Part shown: piece by piece, positions 17,772 through 27,560 of the stretch
Numbering within the stretch: the stretch's first letter is position 1
Layout of the letters: every line of letters starts with the position of its first letter
Assembly (NCBI RefSeq): GCF_031312595.1
Contig: NZ_CP133592.1
Coordinates: 744,001-808,000 of the forward strand
DNA from: Methanolobus sediminis
GTDB lineage: Archaea; Halobacteriota; Methanosarcinia; Methanosarcinales; Methanosarcinaceae
Reading direction: 5' to 3'
DNA: 64,000 bases
Program-made: the position numbers and the translations under genes
The notes under the pieces: generated by a model
What the model saw: the letters and a program-made list of their open reading frames with translations, nothing else
Told to the model about the DNA's origin: nothing
Database searches by the model: none

Positions 17772-18392
17772 TCAGACTCCACCAACATCCAGAGCCTTTC
17801 TTATCAACTGACTTACAGCCAGAGAGGCAATAAAATACCAGAAGATCCAATGCTGGAAAGGACCGAATACAGGATCAGTCAATATCTGTTCTCCCCAGAA
17901 TGGGAATACAAGTGAAGCAGCACCATGCCCTTTGATATAGTGGTAAGCCCACATGAACAAAGGAAGAGAAATAATACTTATGTATGCCATGGGTTTGAAC
18001 TGCTGCTTGGACATTTCCATCTGATCTTCCATCATTGCTTTGCGCTCTTCGTCCATCTTCTTCATAAGAGCTGTATTATTGGAAAGCTGAGCTTCCCTGA
18101 ATTCTTTCTGAAATACCTTCATCTTTTCCTGGGTGTTACGCATAAGATCCCAGTTAATTGTGTATTTCTGTATGAGGGAAGCATAAAGAGCTGTAATGGA
18201 TGCCATTATGAACAGAACAATGTGAAGGTTATCAGCTCCTAGGATAACCACCACAGGGTCCATAATAACACTCATTGCTGTTCCAAGGGAGTCCCTGAAA
18301 TCCTGACCAAGAATCATTATTCCCAGCATAAGGGAAATTCCGAAAGCCAGGAGAAACTGGTCCAGCTTTTTCTTAAATTGTTCTGTAACCAA
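17772..18392 (-). CDS. EMC3/TMCO1-like membrane protein (DUF106, Oxa1/YidC superfamily)
   Basis: Archaeal member of the Oxa1/YidC superfamily, probably a membrane protein insertase acting with ribosome and SecY. The 206 residues have helices near 15-33, 55-75, 140-160 and 180-200, and a charged coiled-coil between helices (NTQEKMKVFQKEFREAQLSN, MKKMDEERKAMMEDQMEMS) that fits the ribosome-binding arm of this family. It stands between adk and cmk downstream of secY, the conserved euryarchaeal order, and this supports a role in membrane insertion. Confidence 0.88.
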   Translation of the reverse strand: MVTEQFKKKLDQFLLAFGISLMLGIMILGQDFRDSLGTAMSVIMDPVVVILGADNLHIVLFIMASITALYASLIQKYTINWDLMRNTQEKMKVFQKEFREAQLSNNTALMKKMDEERKAMMEDQMEMSKQQFKPMAYISIISLPLFMWAYHYIKGHGAASLVFPFWGEQILTDPVFGPFQHWIFWYFIASLAVSQLIRKALDVGGV

Positions 18393-18414
18393 GGGATAGC
18401 CTCTTTGTATATCT

Positions 18415-19062
18415 TTATTTGAATTGGTCCATTACCTTGCAAACATCTGCGAATACAGCATCTACTGCACCACTACCATCAATATTGACAAGTATACCTG
18501 CATCATCATAATAGTTTATGAGAGGCTTTGTCTTTTCATTGTAGACAGTAAGTCTCTGGCGGATGACCTCTTCTTTATCATCATCCCTCTGATAGAGTTC
18601 AGCACTACATGCATTACAAACTCCTTCCTTTTCAGGAGGGTTGAACATGACATGATAGCTTTCACCACATGTGCAGCTGCGACGACCACTTAATCTTTTT
18701 ACAAGCTCATCATCGCTTACTTCAATATTGATAACTGCATCAAGAGGCTTACCAATCTCTTTGAGGATGTCAGTAAGTGCATCAGCCTGTGGAATTGTAC
18801 GAGGATATCCATCAAGAAGATAGCCTGTTTCACAATCACACTCACTCAACCTGTTTCTGATAAGACCTATAAGAACCTCATCAGGGACAAGTTCGCCTTT
18901 GTCCATATACTGTTTTGCTTTCAATCCAAGTTCAGTTCCGTCACGGACATTTGCTCTTAAAATGTCACCTGTAGAGATGTGAGGGATACTATACTGTTTT
19001 GATAATTCTTTTGCCTGGGTGCCTTTGCCAGCACCCGGTGGACCAAATAATGCAATATTCAT
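18415..19062 (-). CDS. adk: Adenylate kinase, zinc-finger LID type
   Basis: Interconverts ATP+AMP and 2 ADP. The P-loop is LFGPPGAGKGTQAKEL near residue 5; DGYPRTIPQADAL near residue 84 is the AMP-site signature. The LID has CTCGESYHVMF and VCNACSAELYQRDDD, giving four cysteines in the CxC-CxxC pattern of zinc-bearing bacterial-type adenylate kinases. 215 residues. The start is the ATG at 19062, behind AGGTGTTG; three codons further up in frame are unlikely. It lies 15 bp after secY. Confidence 0.95.
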   Translation of the reverse strand: MNIALFGPPGAGKGTQAKELSKQYSIPHISTGDILRANVRDGTELGLKAKQYMDKGELVPDEVLIGLIRNRLSECDCETGYLLDGYPRTIPQADALTDILKEIGKPLDAVINIEVSDDELVKRLSGRRSCTCGESYHVMFNPPEKEGVCNACSAELYQRDDDKEEVIRQRLTVYNEKTKPLINYYDDAGILVNIDGSGAVDAVFADVCKVMDQFK

Positions 19063-19077
19063 AATCAACACCTGTTT

Positions 19078-20556
19078 TTATTCCTGTCCGAAGAAGGATC
19101 TTACCATCGGATGCATTTCCATCATCTGTTCAGATGCAATATCTTCATACAGACGGTATACAATGCTTACTGCAAGAAGAAGACCAGTACCACTTGTACT
19201 GCCAAGTGTACCTAGCAAACTTGCAACAAGTGTGAGTAAACCAATGAAAGCACCACCGATGACGGTTACTTTTGGAATGTACCTTATCATGACTTTCTCA
19301 ATACTGCCAATATTCCTTCTGAAACCTGGAATCTGCATACCGGAGTTAAATATTTTCTTGGCTGTTGGTTTTGCACCCATTCCAGTTGTTTCAATCCAGA
19401 ACAGTGCGAATACAATACCTCCAACTATAAGGAAAGTTGCATCGACAAAGACGTGCAAAATAATCTGCCAGATTGCAGGTACTGGAGCACCATAACTTGT
19501 GAATGTCTCTCTTACCAGAGAAGGAATCCAGTCGTATGGGCTGTGGATTGGTGCCAGATAGTACATCAGACCATTAATAGGTTTAGAGCCGCTGAACTCA
19601 CCAAGGAAAGTAATGCCCTTACTGCTAAGCAAAAGACCTATCATCTGAATGTTTGCCTGCAATGCCCTTACAAGAATCATTGGCAAGACTGAAGCATAAA
19701 TCAGTTTGACAGGGAACTTACCTCTTGCACCTCTTACTGCACTGTGTGCCAGTGGGATTTCAATACGTGTACTTTCAACATAGACTACAAACAGGAAAAT
19801 CATCACTGTACTTATCAATGCGAGAATTCCACCTCTTACTAACATAAAGGTAATACCATCACCTGAGAAGAGGTAGTCTGCTCCCACATTCTGCACAATA
19901 TAGATCCACTTGGGGAAGAGACCTGTTGGCAGACCACTGGAATCTGTAGTCCAATTAAACAGACCGGTTACTATTTGCTGGGAAACACCAGCTACAATGA
20001 AGAGACCGACACCTGAACCGATTCCCCATTTAGATACAACTTCATCCATGAAGAGTACAAGGAGACCACCGATACAGATCTGTATGAATATGATAAACGT
20101 AATTACTCCTATACCTACTCCCAGAGTAGATGCAAGAGCTTCATCGGGCTGTATGTAACCGCCGGCTATCTGTGGCAGAGCCTCAAGTATTATCATTACA
20201 AAGACCATAAACTTCTGTGCACCCTGAAAGAATGCCTGGTCAGATGGATTGGACATGTCAAGCTTAATGACATCTGCACCAACCAAAAGTTGAAGGACGA
20301 TGGATGCGGTAACAATAGGACCTATACCCAAAAGCATCAGAGAACCCGAAGCTCCGGCAAAAAACGCTCTATAGGATTCGAAAAGGTCGATCGAATCCGA
20401 TGACAATCCAAACAGCGGTACATTTGCAAGTGCAAAATAGAGCACAAGAATTCCAAGCGTCCACATTAATTTATTTTTGAAATGGACATGCCCTTCTGGA
20501 CTTGCAACCGCAGGCAATTTATTAAAAATTGGTTCCAAACTATCCTTAAGACTCAT
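19078..20556 (-). CDS. secY: Preprotein translocase subunit SecY
   Basis: Channel subunit of the Sec translocon, 492 residues with ten hydrophobic helices. MSLKDSLEPIFNKLPAVASPEG opens the archaeal-type N-terminus and KLMWTLGILVLYFALANVPLFGL is helix 1, followed by the plug region. The loop RGARGKFPVKLIYASVLPMILV and PGFRRNIGSIEKVMIRYIPKVTV are conserved cytosolic loops. The ATG at 20556 is preceded by GGGTGG; the 11 extra codons up to 20589 are unlikely. It has its own TATA-like promoter (about 20622-20637) downstream of a terminator that follows rpl15. Confidence 0.97.
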   Translation of the reverse strand: MSLKDSLEPIFNKLPAVASPEGHVHFKNKLMWTLGILVLYFALANVPLFGLSSDSIDLFESYRAFFAGASGSLMLLGIGPIVTASIVLQLLVGADVIKLDMSNPSDQAFFQGAQKFMVFVMIILEALPQIAGGYIQPDEALASTLGVGIGVITFIIFIQICIGGLLVLFMDEVVSKWGIGSGVGLFIVAGVSQQIVTGLFNWTTDSSGLPTGLFPKWIYIVQNVGADYLFSGDGITFMLVRGGILALISTVMIFLFVVYVESTRIEIPLAHSAVRGARGKFPVKLIYASVLPMILVRALQANIQMIGLLLSSKGITFLGEFSGSKPINGLMYYLAPIHSPYDWIPSLVRETFTSYGAPVPAIWQIILHVFVDATFLIVGGIVFALFWIETTGMGAKPTAKKIFNSGMQIPGFRRNIGSIEKVMIRYIPKVTVIGGAFIGLLTLVASLLGTLGSTSGTGLLLAVSIVYRLYEDIASEQMMEMHPMVRSFFGQE

Positions 20557-20621
20557 TAATTCCACCCTTGAATGGAAAAATCCATGCAAATTTAGGTAAA
20601 GTACACCTTAATAGATTTACA

Positions 20622-20637
20622 CATTAATAAATATACA
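20622..20637 (-). promoter_or_regulatory. TATA-like promoter for secY-adk-cmk-cbf5
   Basis: Minus-strand GTGTATATTTATTAATG, centred near 20630. Start predicted near 20603, leader about 45 nt to the secY ATG. It sits just downstream of the rpl15 terminator, so secY and following genes form a separate unit. Confidence 0.5.
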
Positions 20638-20668
20638 CCCTGTAATTTGCAATATTATAAAAAAATAA

Positions 20669-20688
20669 GTAATGCCCGATGGCATTAC
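20669..20688 (-). terminator. Intrinsic-type terminator after rpl15
   Basis: GTAATGCC / GGCATTAC is a perfect 8-bp stem with a 4-nt loop that overlaps the rpl15 stop codon. On the minus strand it is followed by TTATTTTTTTATAAT, which contains seven Ts in a row. This is the most convincing terminator in the window. Confidence 0.75.
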
Positions 20689-21128
20689 TCTTCTATCTCG
20701 GTGCAAGATCCACCTGCACCTTCAATCTTTTCTTTAGCACTGGCAGAGAATGCAGCTGCTGTGATTGCAAGCTTCTTTGAAACTTTGCCAGAACCGAGTA
20801 CCTTGTCGATATCAAGAACTGCAAGGTCGATGGCATAGGTGCCATCCTGAAGTTCTGCAAAACCGTCTTCGACAAGCTGATCAGCAAGCTCATCAAGTTC
20901 ACCGACGTTTACAATTGAAGCATCGTTCAATACTTTCAATGGACGAGTGAATCCTTTCTGGTGCCCGCGGATATATCCGAGCTGCAGTGCACGAGTATGG
21001 TGGTGAGCATTCTCACCACATCTACCTCTTCCACCACGGTTACCTGCACCACGTCTGTTCTTGGTAGTTCCGCCACCACATGTACGTGAACCTCTGAACT
21101 TCTTTGTGTTGGTTTTCTTAGATGTCAT
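20685..21128 (-). CDS. rpl15: 50S ribosomal protein uL15
   Basis: Large-subunit protein of 147 residues. N-terminal glycine-arginine extension [25 protein letters not shown] is the rRNA-threading arm typical of uL15, followed by the [22 protein letters not shown] archaeal core and [16 protein letters not shown] near residue 105. Final gene of the long r-protein operon, whose terminator overlaps its stop codon. The gap to rpl30 is 4 bp. Confidence 0.98.
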   Translation of the reverse strand: MTSKKTNTKKFRGSRTCGGGTTKNRRGAGNRGGRGRCGENAHHHTRALQLGYIRGHQKGFTRPLKVLNDASIVNVGELDELADQLVEDGFAELQDGTYAIDLAVLDIDKVLGSGKVSKKLAITAAAFSASAKEKIEGAGGSCTEIEE

Positions 21129-21132
21129 GGAA

Positions 21133-21594
21133 TTACCTCATTTTCTTCAGTAATTTGTTGATATCTTCGCCGTGGTTACCAAGTACACCGCCCTGCTGGA
21201 CTGTTCTCTTGATACCTGCGTGACCTTTCCTTGGAGGATGGAGCCTGAATACAGGTTTCAGCTTTGGAACATCCTTAAGAGTTGCATTTCCATCACAGAC
21301 TGCCTGTGCAAATGACTTGATTGAGTCGTAGTCTGTGTTTTCTGCTACATACTCATCAGTAAGTCTTACGTCACCTTCAAGTCTTCCACGGTTTGCAAGC
21401 ACCTCTGCAAGTGAATCTGCACTGATTACACCAAATGCAACATAGTCCTTTACTTTCTGGATCATTCCTGCGTTGTGAGGATTGTCAGCAAGGAGGACAC
21501 AGTGGTTTACCTTGTGCAGACGGAGCATCTTAAGAGTATCCTTAATGTTACCCCTGACATTTACGTCACCACGTACCCTGATCAAAGCGTACAT
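21133..21594 (-). CDS. rpl30: 50S ribosomal protein uL30
   Basis: Large-subunit protein with [32 protein letters not shown] at the start and the archaeal C-terminal extension [21 protein letters not shown] near residues 125-145. 153 residues from the ATG at 21594, which has an AAGGAGG site 7 nt before it; seven codons upstream are in frame but are not conserved. It overlaps the rps5 end by nothing (1 bp gap), so translation is coupled. Confidence 0.97.
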   Translation of the reverse strand: MYALIRVRGDVNVRGNIKDTLKMLRLHKVNHCVLLADNPHNAGMIQKVKDYVAFGVISADSLAEVLANRGRLEGDVRLTDEYVAENTDYDSIKSFAQAVCDGNATLKDVPKLKPVFRLHPPRKGHAGIKRTVQQGGVLGNHGEDINKLLKKMR

Positions 21595-21595
21595 T

Positions 21596-22231
21596 TTAAG
21601 CCTCCTTCTTGCCATGGTTTGCAGGCATTCTTACAACACATGTGTTTTCCAGTGCGTTAAATGTAGCCTTTGCGAAGTTCAGGGTTGTTCTGGTAGTACC
21701 TTCAGTCCTTGTCCAGACATCTTTAATGCCTGCCTTCTCAAGAACTTTCCTTGCAGTGTCTCCTGCAGCAAGACCAAGTCCACGTGGTGCTGGTTTAAGC
21801 TCTACAAGAACACTGCCAGCCTTTCCACGTACCTGTGAAGGAACTGTGTGCTCAAGACCGCATGCGCATTCCCATGAACCGCATCCACGCTTTACCTTGA
21901 TTATGTTGATCTTTGCGTTGCTGATAGCCTTCCTGATAGCAGGTCCGACCTGAACATCCTTTGCCTGTCCAAGACCGACAAAGCCGTTTCCATTACCAAC
22001 AATAACTGTTGCTCTGAACTTTACACGACGTCCGGAGTCAGTCATTCTCTGGACCATGTTGATATCCAGAACCTCATCTTCAAGATCAGGTAAAAGGATA
22101 TCGATAATCTGGGATTCCCTTACAGGAAGACCTGAATCGATTACCTCGTCCATGGAAGTGATCTGCCCTTCTTGAACGAGTTTTCCAAGTCTGGTTTGTG
22201 GAACCCATTCTTCTTCATATTCGTATGCCAT
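21596..22231 (-). CDS. rps5: 30S ribosomal protein uS5
   Basis: Small-subunit protein at the mRNA entry, 211 residues. Double-stranded RNA-binding domain [27 protein letters not shown] near residues 73-100, then the [23 protein letters not shown] region near 155. The ATG at 22231 follows TAGGTGATTAC. Within the rpl18-rps5-rpl30 block in the order shared by most archaea. Confidence 0.98.
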   Translation of the reverse strand: MAYEYEEEWVPQTRLGKLVQEGQITSMDEVIDSGLPVRESQIIDILLPDLEDEVLDINMVQRMTDSGRRVKFRATVIVGNGNGFVGLGQAKDVQVGPAIRKAISNAKINIIKVKRGCGSWECACGLEHTVPSQVRGKAGSVLVELKPAPRGLGLAAGDTARKVLEKAGIKDVWTRTEGTTRTTLNFAKATFNALENTCVVRMPANHGKKEA

Positions 22232-22239
22232 GTAATCAC

Positions 22240-22761
22240 CTAATTGAACTCTGCAGAGATCTTTTCCTTAACTGCATCAAACAGTTCAGGCAGATTTGAG
22301 TCTTCCATGTACTCTGCTACGTGTTCTCCTCTTACTCTCTCATCTGAAGGAAGAACAGATGAGTCATGAGGAATTTCGAATCCTGCATCTACGATGCCTT
22401 TCAAGGTTGCATATACACGTGATCCGGATGATGATGCCTGGAGTCCTATATCAAGAACGCCGTAATCATATCCCTTGCTCAGTGCTCTGTAACCGAATAA
22501 CAGACCTGTAAGATATGCTGCTGTTGTGTTTCCGGTTGGTGCATCATATCCATATTTCTTAAGTTCTGTTGAAATTGCAGCTGAAAGAGTTTTGTCTCCT
22601 TCAGGTGTTGGAGCTACAAGCTGGACCTGCATGTGCCTTGAACTCTTGCGTACTACCACACGGTCTTCCTTTGAAAGGAGTAACCTCAATCTCTGGTGGT
22701 AATCAGTACGCCCTTCTCTTCGTCGCCTGAATGCGACTTTATATTTGGGTCCTGTTGCCAT
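22240..22761 (-). CDS. rpl18: 50S ribosomal protein uL18
   Basis: 5S rRNA-binding protein, 173 residues. [24 protein letters not shown] opens the archaeal basic arm, and [20 protein letters not shown] (near residue 92) belongs to the 5S binding core. C-terminal 30 residues are the archaeal/eukaryotic extension absent in bacteria. The gap to rpl19e is 2 bp. Confidence 0.98.
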   Translation of the reverse strand: MATGPKYKVAFRRRREGRTDYHQRLRLLLSKEDRVVVRKSSRHMQVQLVAPTPEGDKTLSAAISTELKKYGYDAPTGNTTAAYLTGLLFGYRALSKGYDYGVLDIGLQASSSGSRVYATLKGIVDAGFEIPHDSSVLPSDERVRGEHVAEYMEDSNLPELFDAVKEKISAEFN

Positions 22762-22763
22762 GA

Positions 22764-23222
22764 TTATGCCTCGTGCTTTATGAGCTTAGCTGACTCAAGG
22801 TGTGCTTTAAGGTGAGCTACACTGCGGTATTCTCCACCCTTTGCCTTGCGGTAAACCTTACAATAGGTTGACCTGTCAAGTGAGCCATCTTCACGCATCT
22901 GTTTAAGTTCCTTTCTCAGAGCACGGATCTTCTTCATCCACTGCTCCTTGCGAGGATTACGTGCGCCCTTCTTACCTTTCCTCTTACCGTGTCCTTTACG
23001 GTGACCGTACTTGCGCTTTGCATCTCTTTCTCTTGCACGTCCACGGCTTACACCTTTTGCCTGGACTGCCTTGATGCTGCCTGCTGCAATGAGCTCACGG
23101 ATGTCAGCTCTTGTGATAGCTACTGCAATATCTTCAGCGGCTTCCGGGTCAAGCCATACCCTGTTGACACCACAGCCCAATACTGCTGCAGCGATCCTCT
23201 TCTGGTTTGTCAGATCGGTCAT
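22764..23222 (-). CDS. rpl19e: 50S ribosomal protein eL19
   Basis: Archaeal/eukaryote-type large-subunit protein of 152 residues, absent from bacteria. It begins [23 protein letters not shown] with the globular N-domain, then a basic stretch [26 protein letters not shown] near residues 60-85 and a long helix. One base separates it from rpl32e. Confidence 0.97.
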   Translation of the reverse strand: MTDLTNQKRIAAAVLGCGVNRVWLDPEAAEDIAVAITRADIRELIAAGSIKAVQAKGVSRGRARERDAKRKYGHRKGHGKRKGKKGARNPRKEQWMKKIRALRKELKQMREDGSLDRSTYCKVYRKAKGGEYRSVAHLKAHLESAKLIKHEA

Positions 23223-23223
23223 C

Positions 23224-23613
23224 TTACTCGCCTCTTGTTGGGTTGAGGATCTTTATGGAAAGCTCTGCAGCCTTTGCCTCTATGAGTGCCTTCTTTCTTC
23301 CGCCTACTTTTGCAGCGATCCTGATAGCTTCCACCTCTGCATTGACATTGTCAAGCTGTGAAATGTTACAGACAAGGACTTCTGCATATCCGGATGGGTG
23401 TAAACCCTTTACAGCAGCAGGGCTTCCGTATCCTACCTGTACGATACAACCCTTTCCTTTGTAATGCCTGCGCTGCTTGCCCTGGATACCTCTTGGACGC
23501 CTCCAGTTTTCATCCAGACGCTTGTACTTGTGACCATCAGTTCTCCTGAACACAGGTTTTTTGAGCTTCTGGATTTTCCTTACCTTAAAAAGGCGTTTAG
23601 TTTTATCATCCAT
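23224..23613 (-). CDS. rpl32e: 50S ribosomal protein eL32
   Basis: Archaeal/eukaryote-type protein of 129 residues. The conserved core [23 protein letters not shown] starts near residue 20, then [35 protein letters not shown]. The rpl6-rpl32e-rpl19e order is the archaeal spc arrangement. Confidence 0.97.
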   Translation of the reverse strand: MDDKTKRLFKVRKIQKLKKPVFRRTDGHKYKRLDENWRRPRGIQGKQRRHYKGKGCIVQVGYGSPAAVKGLHPSGYAEVLVCNISQLDNVNAEVEAIRIAAKVGGRKKALIEAKAAELSIKILNPTRGE

Positions 23614-23622
23614 TCAAATCAC

Positions 23623-24156
23623 CTACACTATCTTCTCCACAGTATATATTCCGTCCTGGAATACACGAGGGTCGAATCTCTTGATCCTTGTTGTCTGCTC
23701 GATGTTGGCAGCTGTCTGTCCTACATCTTCCTTGTTGTTACCTGTAACAACTACCTCGTCACCTGAAGCCTTTACCTTGGTCTCTCCGAGGATCTTTGCA
23801 GTTCTTGGCTTCTTCTCACCAAGGAAGTTGCCGATCGTCAACCTGTCCCCTTCAACCTTAAGCTGCATAGGGAAGTGAGAGTAAACGACCTTCATGCGAT
23901 ATTCGAATCCCTCGGAAACACCCTTTATCATATTTCTTATGTGAGATGCGAAAGTACCGACCATTGCTTTCTGAGTCTTCTTCATGACTGTAGAGTCCAC
24001 AATGATCTCTGAACCTGCAACCTCTACCTTAACATCAGGGTACCAGAAGTCCCTTTCAATCTTGCCTTTTGGGCCTGTGACTGACAGGAGCTTACCCTGC
24101 ATTGTGACGGTCACGCCTTCAGGGATTGCGATTGTTTTCTTTATTTCTTTTGCCAT
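23623..24156 (-). CDS. rpl6: 50S ribosomal protein uL6
   Basis: 177-residue protein near the factor-binding site. It has two repeats of the same fold: N-terminal [21 protein letters not shown] near residue 16 and the C-terminal [45 protein letters not shown] signature near residues 105-150. An 15-bp gap separates it from rps8. Confidence 0.98.
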   Translation of the reverse strand: MAKEIKKTIAIPEGVTVTMQGKLLSVTGPKGKIERDFWYPDVKVEVAGSEIIVDSTVMKKTQKAMVGTFASHIRNMIKGVSEGFEYRMKVVYSHFPMQLKVEGDRLTIGNFLGEKKPRTAKILGETKVKASGDEVVVTGNNKEDVGQTAANIEQTTRIKRFDPRVFQDGIYTVEKIV

Positions 24157-24171
24157 GTGACATCACTTCCA

Positions 24172-24564
24172 TCAGTACACATATGCAAGTAACTGTCCAC
24201 CGACGTTATTCTCACGTGCCTCGTACTGTGACATTACACCATTAGATGTTGTAAGTATCAGTGTTCCGAAGTTCTTTGCAGGAAGGAACTGTTTTTCCCA
24301 TCTCTCAAAGTCTGCAGCACCTACTGAATAACGTGGTTTGATAGCACCACACTTGTTGATCCTACCAATGAGTTCTACCTTGTAAACACCCGCTTTACCG
24401 TCTTCGACAAATTCGAATTCACCTACATAGCCACGGTCCTGCATTACTTTCAGTACGGTGCCTATGAGTTTAGATGCGGGTTTGATGATACAGGAATCTT
24501 TACCAATTGCTTCTGCGTTCTTGATTGTAGACAAAGCATCAGCGAGTGGATCTAATAATACCAT
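24172..24564 (-). CDS. rps8: 30S ribosomal protein uS8
   Basis: Central-domain rRNA-binding protein, 130 residues. [22 protein letters not shown] opens the archaeal form, and the C-terminus has [30 protein letters not shown]. The ATG at 24564 is preceded by GAGGTGAAAGA; the frame is open 17 codons further upstream through rps14 but this is not conserved. It is 10 bp from the rps14 stop. Confidence 0.97.
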   Translation of the reverse strand: MVLLDPLADALSTIKNAEAIGKDSCIIKPASKLIGTVLKVMQDRGYVGEFEFVEDGKAGVYKVELIGRINKCGAIKPRYSVGAADFERWEKQFLPAKNFGTLILTTSNGVMSQYEARENNVGGQLLAYVY

Positions 24565-24574
24565 TTCTTTCACC

Positions 24575-24727
24575 TCACGTATACTTTTCAAATCCCATAT
24601 CGTGGGCAACTTCACGGAAGCAGTGTCTGCAAAGGTAAATACCGTATTTCCTTACAAGACCCTGTTTTCTTCCACATCTCTTGCATTCGCTTGCTCCTCT
24701 TCCAAAGCTCTTTGTGGTTTGTACCAT
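24575..24727 (-). CDS. rps14: 30S ribosomal protein uS14 (zinc-binding)
   Basis: A 50-residue gene between rpl5 and rps8. The product begins [21 protein letters not shown] and continues [22 protein letters not shown], giving CxxC at 15-18 and CxxC at 33-36, the zinc site of the short archaeal uS14. The ATG at 24727 abuts the rpl5 stop and has a GGAGGT site 8 nt before it inside rpl5. All features match the family length and order. Confidence 0.96.
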   Translation of the reverse strand: MVQTTKSFGRGASECKRCGRKQGLVRKYGIYLCRHCFREVAHDMGFEKYT

Positions 24728-25237
24728 TTATATTACCTCCACGGAGTATTCGTCTTTGAAGAAAGCAATTGTATCCTCTTTTGTAATTCTGTGAGATGAT
24801 GGGATCTTCCTCTTGACTATCCTTCTTTTGTTGATCCTGTAACCTGGACGGTTTACAACTACATTGATATCCATTCCAAAGATACCTATCTGCGGATCGT
24901 ATTTCATTCCAGGGAAGTCAGTGTGTTCTTCAATACCAAAAGCAACGTTTCCGTATTTGTCGAACTGGGATAATCGAAGCTTGCTCTCTACAATACCAAG
25001 TGCTGTCTTAAGGAACTCTTCTGCCAGGTCAGATCTGAGTGTGACCTTACATCCAATTGGTTCATTCTTCTTGATACCGAATGCTGGAAGAGTCCTCTTT
25101 GAATAAGTCCTTACAACGGTCTGACCGGTAATCTCACTAAGAATTCCTTCAGCATCTACAAGGTGCTGACCACTTTCGCCGACACCCATGTGAACAACGA
25201 CCTTTTCAACTACAGGTGTTCTCATTGGATTACTCAA
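24728..25237 (-). CDS. rpl5: 50S ribosomal protein uL5
   Basis: 5S rRNA-binding protein contacting the central protuberance, 169 residues. [32 protein letters not shown] opens the conserved part, [25 protein letters not shown] follows. The start is uncertain between the TTG at 25237 (GAGGTAG three bases before it) and the ATG four codons in. It overlaps the rps4e end by 8 bases and directly abuts rps14. Confidence 0.96.
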   Translation of the reverse strand: MSNPMRTPVVEKVVVHMGVGESGQHLVDAEGILSEITGQTVVRTYSKRTLPAFGIKKNEPIGCKVTLRSDLAEEFLKTALGIVESKLRLSQFDKYGNVAFGIEEHTDFPGMKYDPQIGIFGMDINVVVNRPGYRINKRRIVKRKIPSSHRITKEDTIAFFKDEYSVEVI

Positions 25238-25940
25238 CTACCTCACCACCTAGTTTGATCTCAGGTTCCTTCTCGCCGATTACAACTACAAAGTCCTCGA
25301 TTGTCTCGAACTCATAGTCACCGGAGATTGCGACTGTGTTGTGCCTGGAACTTCTTACGGTGTTGATTTCCTTGATGGTTCCAATCTCGCCAGTGTGCCT
25401 TCCACCGACAATCATTGCAAGGTTACCTACCTCATATTTCAGGTGCTTGACAATTGCCTTGTCAGGCAGGGAGAGGATAAGTGAATCCTTTGGTTTATAA
25501 TCATTAGAACCTACGAGGTTTGTACCGTCATTAAGGTTAAGCTGTACAGCTCCACCTTTTATTATAGTCTTACCGTTAATTCTGCAAAGCTTGTTTGCAT
25601 TTACATCTGCAAGCTTGTGAACTTCAAGTCTTCCCTTGCGGTCCAGAAGCATACGGTATGCCACATTTTCAAGAGGGATTGTAATTACGTCTAAAAGACC
25701 TACAGGGAACCTGAGATCCTTTCTGATGACACCATCAACAAGCACATTACCTTCGGAAAGAACGCGCTTTGCTTCTGCACGAGTATCTACTACACCCAGC
25801 ATATCCCTGAGAACTACACCCAGAGGAATGCTCTGCTGCTTGTTATGTGGACCTGGCCTTGTTGATGTGATCCATTTGTTGGATTTCTTTGATATCTGCC
25901 AGCTGTTAGGGACAGATATTCTTTTCTGATGTTTGCCCAC
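25230..25940 (-). CDS. rps4e: 30S ribosomal protein eS4
   Basis: Archaeal/eukaryote-type small-subunit protein, 236 residues, absent from bacteria. S4-like RNA-binding domain near residues 43-90 ([31 protein letters not shown]), central RPS4 core and C-terminal KOW-type segment [22 protein letters not shown] near residue 170. Overlaps rpl5 by 8 bp and follows rpl24 by 4 bp. Confidence 0.97.
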   Translation of the reverse strand: MGKHQKRISVPNSWQISKKSNKWITSTRPGPHNKQQSIPLGVVLRDMLGVVDTRAEAKRVLSEGNVLVDGVIRKDLRFPVGLLDVITIPLENVAYRMLLDRKGRLEVHKLADVNANKLCRINGKTIIKGGAVQLNLNDGTNLVGSNDYKPKDSLILSLPDKAIVKHLKYEVGNLAMIVGGRHTGEIGTIKEINTVRSSRHNTVAISGDYEFETIEDFVVVIGEKEPEIKLGGEVVE

Positions 25941-25944
25941 AAAA

Positions 25945-26298
25945 TCACCTGTTATTGATTACTTCTTCTCTGCGTTTGTCTTTCATATCGAGGGTTGTGA
26001 TCATCACATTTGAAGGGTAGACAGGTCTTGCAACCTCAGTTCCATCTGCCTTGGAAACGGTAACACCTTCTACAACGATGGTTCCGTGCTTCAGGGAAAT
26101 TGCCTCTACCTTACCGGTTGTTCCTGCATGGTCCCCACGCATTACCTTCACAGTGTCACCAACGATAACGCTGGCACTGCGGCGGCCGTATTTGTCGCGG
26201 AGATCCTTGGAAAGAGAAGCACCCATGTACTTCTGTTTGATGTGCAGAGGAGCAGTATACCTTGCCTTTCTCTGTTTTCTTGGCTGATTTGTTACCAT
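25945..26298 (-). CDS. rpl24: 50S ribosomal protein uL24
   Basis: Assembly-initiator protein, 117 residues. The archaeal N-arm [23 protein letters not shown] precedes the KOW domain [26 protein letters not shown] near residues 45-70. 10 bp after rpl14 and 4 bp before rps4e. Confidence 0.98.
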   Translation of the reverse strand: MVTNQPRKQRKARYTAPLHIKQKYMGASLSKDLRDKYGRRSASVIVGDTVKVMRGDHAGTTGKVEAISLKHGTIVVEGVTVSKADGTEVARPVYPSNVMITTLDMKDKRREEVINNR

Positions 26299-26308
26299 TA
26301 TTCACACC

Positions 26309-26707
26309 TCACACTACAATAGATGCGGTTGTACCGATCTTTGGGAATCTTTCTGCAGCTTCCCTTGCAACCGGTCCCTTAAAGTCAGTTCCCTTTGGAA
26401 TTCCATCCTTGTCAACAATGACTACCGCATTGTCTTCAAAAGCAACCCTCAGACCGTCTGGACGGCGGAACTCCTGCTTCTGGCGTACAACCACTGCAAG
26501 GAGAATCTGTTTGCGCATCTCCGGAGTTCCTTTCTTTACGGAAACAACGCACATATTGCCTATACCAGCCCTTGGGTATCTGTTCTTAACACCTCTGTAG
26601 CCCTTTACAGAGATAATCTCAACTACACGTGCACCTGTATTGTCTATACAGTCGATTTTAGCACCTGCGTTGAGTGCACGTGGAACGGTAGATCTTATAC
26701 CCCTCAT
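26309..26707 (-). CDS. rpl14: 50S ribosomal protein uL14
   Basis: 132-residue protein at the intersubunit face. [41 protein letters not shown] is diagnostic. Its start overlaps the rps17 stop by 4 bases (ATGA), so the two are translationally coupled. Confidence 0.98.
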   Translation of the reverse strand: MRGIRSTVPRALNAGAKIDCIDNTGARVVEIISVKGYRGVKNRYPRAGIGNMCVVSVKKGTPEMRKQILLAVVVRQKQEFRRPDGLRVAFEDNAVVIVDKDGIPKGTDFKGPVAREAAERFPKIGTTASIVV

Positions 26708-27033
26708 TCCTGTGCCTCCGCCTTGATGACTACATATGATTTTGTCTTACTAAGAGGTCTGCATTCTGCCACTGTCACAACATCTCCAACCTTTGCATCA
26801 ATGCATGGAGGGTTGTGTGCGTGGATCTTGGATTGCCTCTTTTCGTATCTCTGATACTTTTTGATCAGCATTTCATGTTTACGCTGGATGACCACTGTCT
26901 TGTCCATTTTATCGCTTACAACGGTTCCTACAAGAACCTGTCCGCGAACTGGGAGTGTTCCATGGAATGGACAATTGACATCGTCACACTCCTCTTCAGG
27001 AGCAGGGACATCCAATCCAATATCTCTAACCAT
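26704..27033 (-). CDS. rps17: 30S ribosomal protein uS17
   Basis: 109-residue OB-fold protein with the archaeal N-extension containing [20 protein letters not shown], then [40 protein letters not shown], the conserved core. Overlaps rpl14 by 4 bp and lies 10 bp after the RNase P component gene. Confidence 0.98.
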   Translation of the reverse strand: MVRDIGLDVPAPEEECDDVNCPFHGTLPVRGQVLVGTVVSDKMDKTVVIQRKHEMLIKKYQRYEKRQSKIHAHNPPCIDAKVGDVVTVAECRPLSKTKSYVVIKAEAQE

Positions 27034-27043
27034 GATTATTACC

Positions 27044-27349
27044 TCATGTGTATTTTTTTATGTTCTTTGTCCTGTTCTCAGGTTGTGAGAGCAGAAGGTT
27101 TCCATTCACTTTAACATACCTCTCAGCATGCTTATCGGACAGATGGGCAGGAATCTGAAACACAAAGGTTGTACCGTTTTTTTGAACCATTTTATCAGTT
27201 CTATCCTTTGTTTGAATAATCAGCATATTCCTTGTTTCGTTGACCACTTTTCCACTTATGGCTTTTAGTGCAGAGTTAGAAGACCCTGCAACTTCCACCT
27301 GTAATCCGATTAGTTCATGGAAGACCAGATTTGAAGGAGTTATCTCCAA
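27044..27349 (-). CDS. rnp1: Ribonuclease P protein component 1 (Rpp29/Pop4)
   Basis: Protein subunit of archaeal RNase P, which trims tRNA 5' ends. 101 residues with an Sm-like core: [36 protein letters not shown] near 12-50, and FVFQIPA near 78. One base separates it from rpl29. In many archaea an eIF1/SUI1 gene sits between rpl29 and rnp1; here it is absent, since the two are adjacent. Confidence 0.95.
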   Translation of the reverse strand: MEITPSNLVFHELIGLQVEVAGSSNSALKAISGKVVNETRNMLIIQTKDRTDKMVQKNGTTFVFQIPAHLSDKHAERYVKVNGNLLLSQPENRTKNIKKYT

Positions 27350-27350
27350 G

Positions 27351-27554
27351 TCAGATCTCCTTCATTTCCTTCTGGACGGTCTTTATCCTTGCAACGGTTT
27401 TCCTGAGTTCCCCGATTCTTCCAGGGTTGTCAGGCGCACCACCTGCAGATGAAAGAGCACGCTCGCGAATGAGCTCATCTCTCATTTTCTCAAGTTCGTC
27501 CATTCTTTCTTCCGGGGACATGTCCCGAATCTCGTTCATGCGAAGAATTGCCAT
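27351..27554 (-). CDS. rpl29: 50S ribosomal protein uL29
   Basis: Small helical protein of 67 residues at the tunnel exit. [34 protein letters not shown] and [18 protein letters not shown] match the two-helix family. Between rps3 (6 bp gap) and rnp1 (1 bp gap). Confidence 0.97.
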   Translation of the reverse strand: MAILRMNEIRDMSPEERMDELEKMRDELIRERALSSAGGAPDNPGRIGELRKTVARIKTVQKEMKEI

Positions 27555-27560
27555 TGCTTA

